DNA from: a bacterium
GTDB taxonomy: Bacteria; Electryoneota; Electryoneia; Electryoneales; Electryoneaceae
DNA length: 8,366 bases
Direction of reading: 5' to 3'
Assembly: GCA_014729955.1 (NCBI GenBank)
Contig: WJJA01000556.1
Location: forward strand, 1-8,366
Part shown: positions 8,121-8,366 of the stretch, piece after piece
Numbering within the stretch: position 1 is the first letter of the stretch
How the letters are laid out: the number at the start of each line of letters is the position of its first letter
Translations under genes and position numbers: made by a program
The notes under the pieces: model-generated
The model's database searches: none
What the model saw: the letters and a program-made list of their open reading frames with translations, nothing else
What the model was told of the DNA's origin: nothing

Positions 8121-8210
8121 CCCAACTGCGTCATCTGCTTTGTTGCGAAGGATTCGCGGTATGGCATACAGCTTCATTCTTCGCGCCTCACATCTGACGC
8201 AGTTTGAACT
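8121..8210. repeat. Internal fold-back hairpin 2 of the element
   Basis: Three nested pairings share a centre at about 8164: AACTGCGTCA (8124-8133) with TGACGCAGTT (8195-8204), GCGAAG (8145-8150) with CTTCGC (8179-8184), and GTAT (8159-8162) with ATAC (8166-8169). Pairing extends imperfectly outward from 8124/8204. Several nested arms about one axis make chance unlikely and point to a selected DNA or RNA secondary structure. Confidence 0.65.
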
Positions 8211-8225
8211 CGTGAAATATCCGGG

Positions 8226-8249
8226 CTAGCCCGAATATTTCATGAATGA
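8226..8249 (+). repeat. Element end repeat, copy 2
   Basis: Second copy of the 7978-8001 repeat, 248 bases downstream in the same orientation. With the right end of the first element it makes a 30-bp near-perfect palindrome (8213-8242, 14 of 15 pairs) centred on CTAG. Confidence 0.85.
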
Positions 8250-8366
8250 GGAAAGCGATCTATGGTAAAGACTGGTTTTACAAGAAGATGTTCCCCAATT
8301 TGTCACTTCTTCCCGGTGACGGTTTGTACCTTGAAGTAAAAGAGAAGGACTCATTTATTCATTCAC
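8246..8366 (+). CDS. Unrecognised open frame in the second element (3' partial)
   Basis: From ATG 8246 the frame is open to the window end: 40 residues beginning MRKAIYGKDWFYKKMFPN and continuing LSLLPGDGLYLEVKEKD. It starts inside the terminal repeat. I do not recognise the sequence; its position makes a transposase or other element protein plausible, but nothing in the 40 residues shows this. No ribosome site precedes ATG 8246. AGGAAAG (8249-8255) is better placed for another ATG at 8262 in a different frame, which stops after 25 residues. Codon use is AT-richer than in the chromosomal genes. Confidence 0.4.
   Translation, partial: MRKAIYGKDWFYKKMFPNLSLLPGDGLYLEVKEKDSFIHS

Larger units (their letters stand above)
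7978..8229. mobile_element. MITE-like element with terminal inverted repeats
   Basis: The left end CTAGCCCGAATATTTCATGA (7978-7997) and the inverse of the right end (8210-8229) match at 18 of 20 positions. The 252-bp unit is AT-rich at its left end (16 of 60 bases G or C in 7981-8040) against GC-rich flanks. It has no credible transposase. Two large fold-back hairpins fill most of the interior (8003-8083 and 8121-8210). Size, terminal repeats and lack of a transposase fit a non-autonomous MITE. CTAG at both ends may be a 4-base target duplication, as for YTAR-targeting IS5-group elements, but I cannot name the family. A 69-residue open frame at 7998-8207 has no ribosome site and follows the hairpin arms, so I do not call it a gene. 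Confidence 0.6.
8226..8366 (+). mobile_element. Left end of a second related element (3' partial)
   Basis: It begins with the same terminal repeat as the upstream element and shares its CTAG. The interior after about 8255 differs from the first element, so it is not a simple tandem copy. It contains an open frame running off the window and may be the coding relative that mobilises the first element. Its right end is not visible. Confidence 0.45.

Noticed and set aside
7998..8207. 69-residue frame starting MKKTFFSKYYINEK inside the first element
   Set aside because: It has no ribosome binding site, and most of its length is the two hairpins. The sequence shows no domain and is better explained as structure-bearing MITE DNA.
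8121..8210. Integron attC site
   Set aside because: The outer arms loosely resemble R boxes, but the 3' side reads GTTTGAA rather than GTTRRRY, there is no integrase, and the site lies within terminal inverted repeats.
7978..8249. CRISPR array
   Set aside because: There are only two direct copies, 248 bases apart, far beyond spacer length, and the copies are element ends with an inverted partner.

Overview
The window is 8.4 kb of GC-rich bacterial chromosome. Its first gene ends in a type IX secretion (T9SS) C-terminal sorting domain of the PNPFN...VYDLLGREV...SGLYFLR type. This points to the Fibrobacteres-Chlorobi-Bacteroidetes (FCB) superphylum, probably one of its GC-rich, largely uncultured lineages. 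The phylum cannot be fixed from this sequence alone.

Layout: (1) 2-1627, the 3' part of a secreted right-handed beta-helix protein with a T9SS tail, followed by a hairpin terminator. (2) 1706-2812, a fold-type I PLP aminotransferase whose start is set by a strong Shine-Dalgarno lying just past that terminator. (3) 3018-4437, a two-gene unit: a divergent YchF/Obg-like P-loop NTPase and, 25 bases on, the nitrogen regulator PII (GlnB). (4) 4438-4782, a 345-base leader with a sigma-54-like site, two stem-loops and an extended -10. (5) 4783-6198, type I glutamine synthetase (glnA), closed by a textbook 12-bp intrinsic terminator. (6) 6301-7629, minus strand, a membrane-anchored MltC-like lytic transglycosylase with an unusual 11-residue repeat. 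(7) 7641-8366, no conventional complete gene. Here composition drops abruptly from GC-rich to AT-rich at about 7978. A 252-bp MITE-like element with 20-bp terminal inverted repeats and two large internal fold-back hairpins abuts, across a shared CTAG, the left end of a second element that runs off the window.

Functionally, glnB and glnA form a nitrogen-assimilation pair: PII senses 2-oxoglutarate/ATP/ADP and glutamine status, and GlnA makes glutamine. Both carry the tyrosines used for nucleotidylylation in the family (Tyr51 in PII, Tyr399 in GlnA). The YchF-like NTPase is probably co-transcribed with glnB. The remaining genes (surface protein, aminotransferase, murein hydrolase) look like ordinary chromosomal neighbours.

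The least ordinary part is the 3' end. The mobile elements seem to have landed at codon 9 of a small reading frame that has its own ribosome binding site and a Bacteroidetes-like promoter motif. I do not recognise the element family, and no complete transposase is visible.
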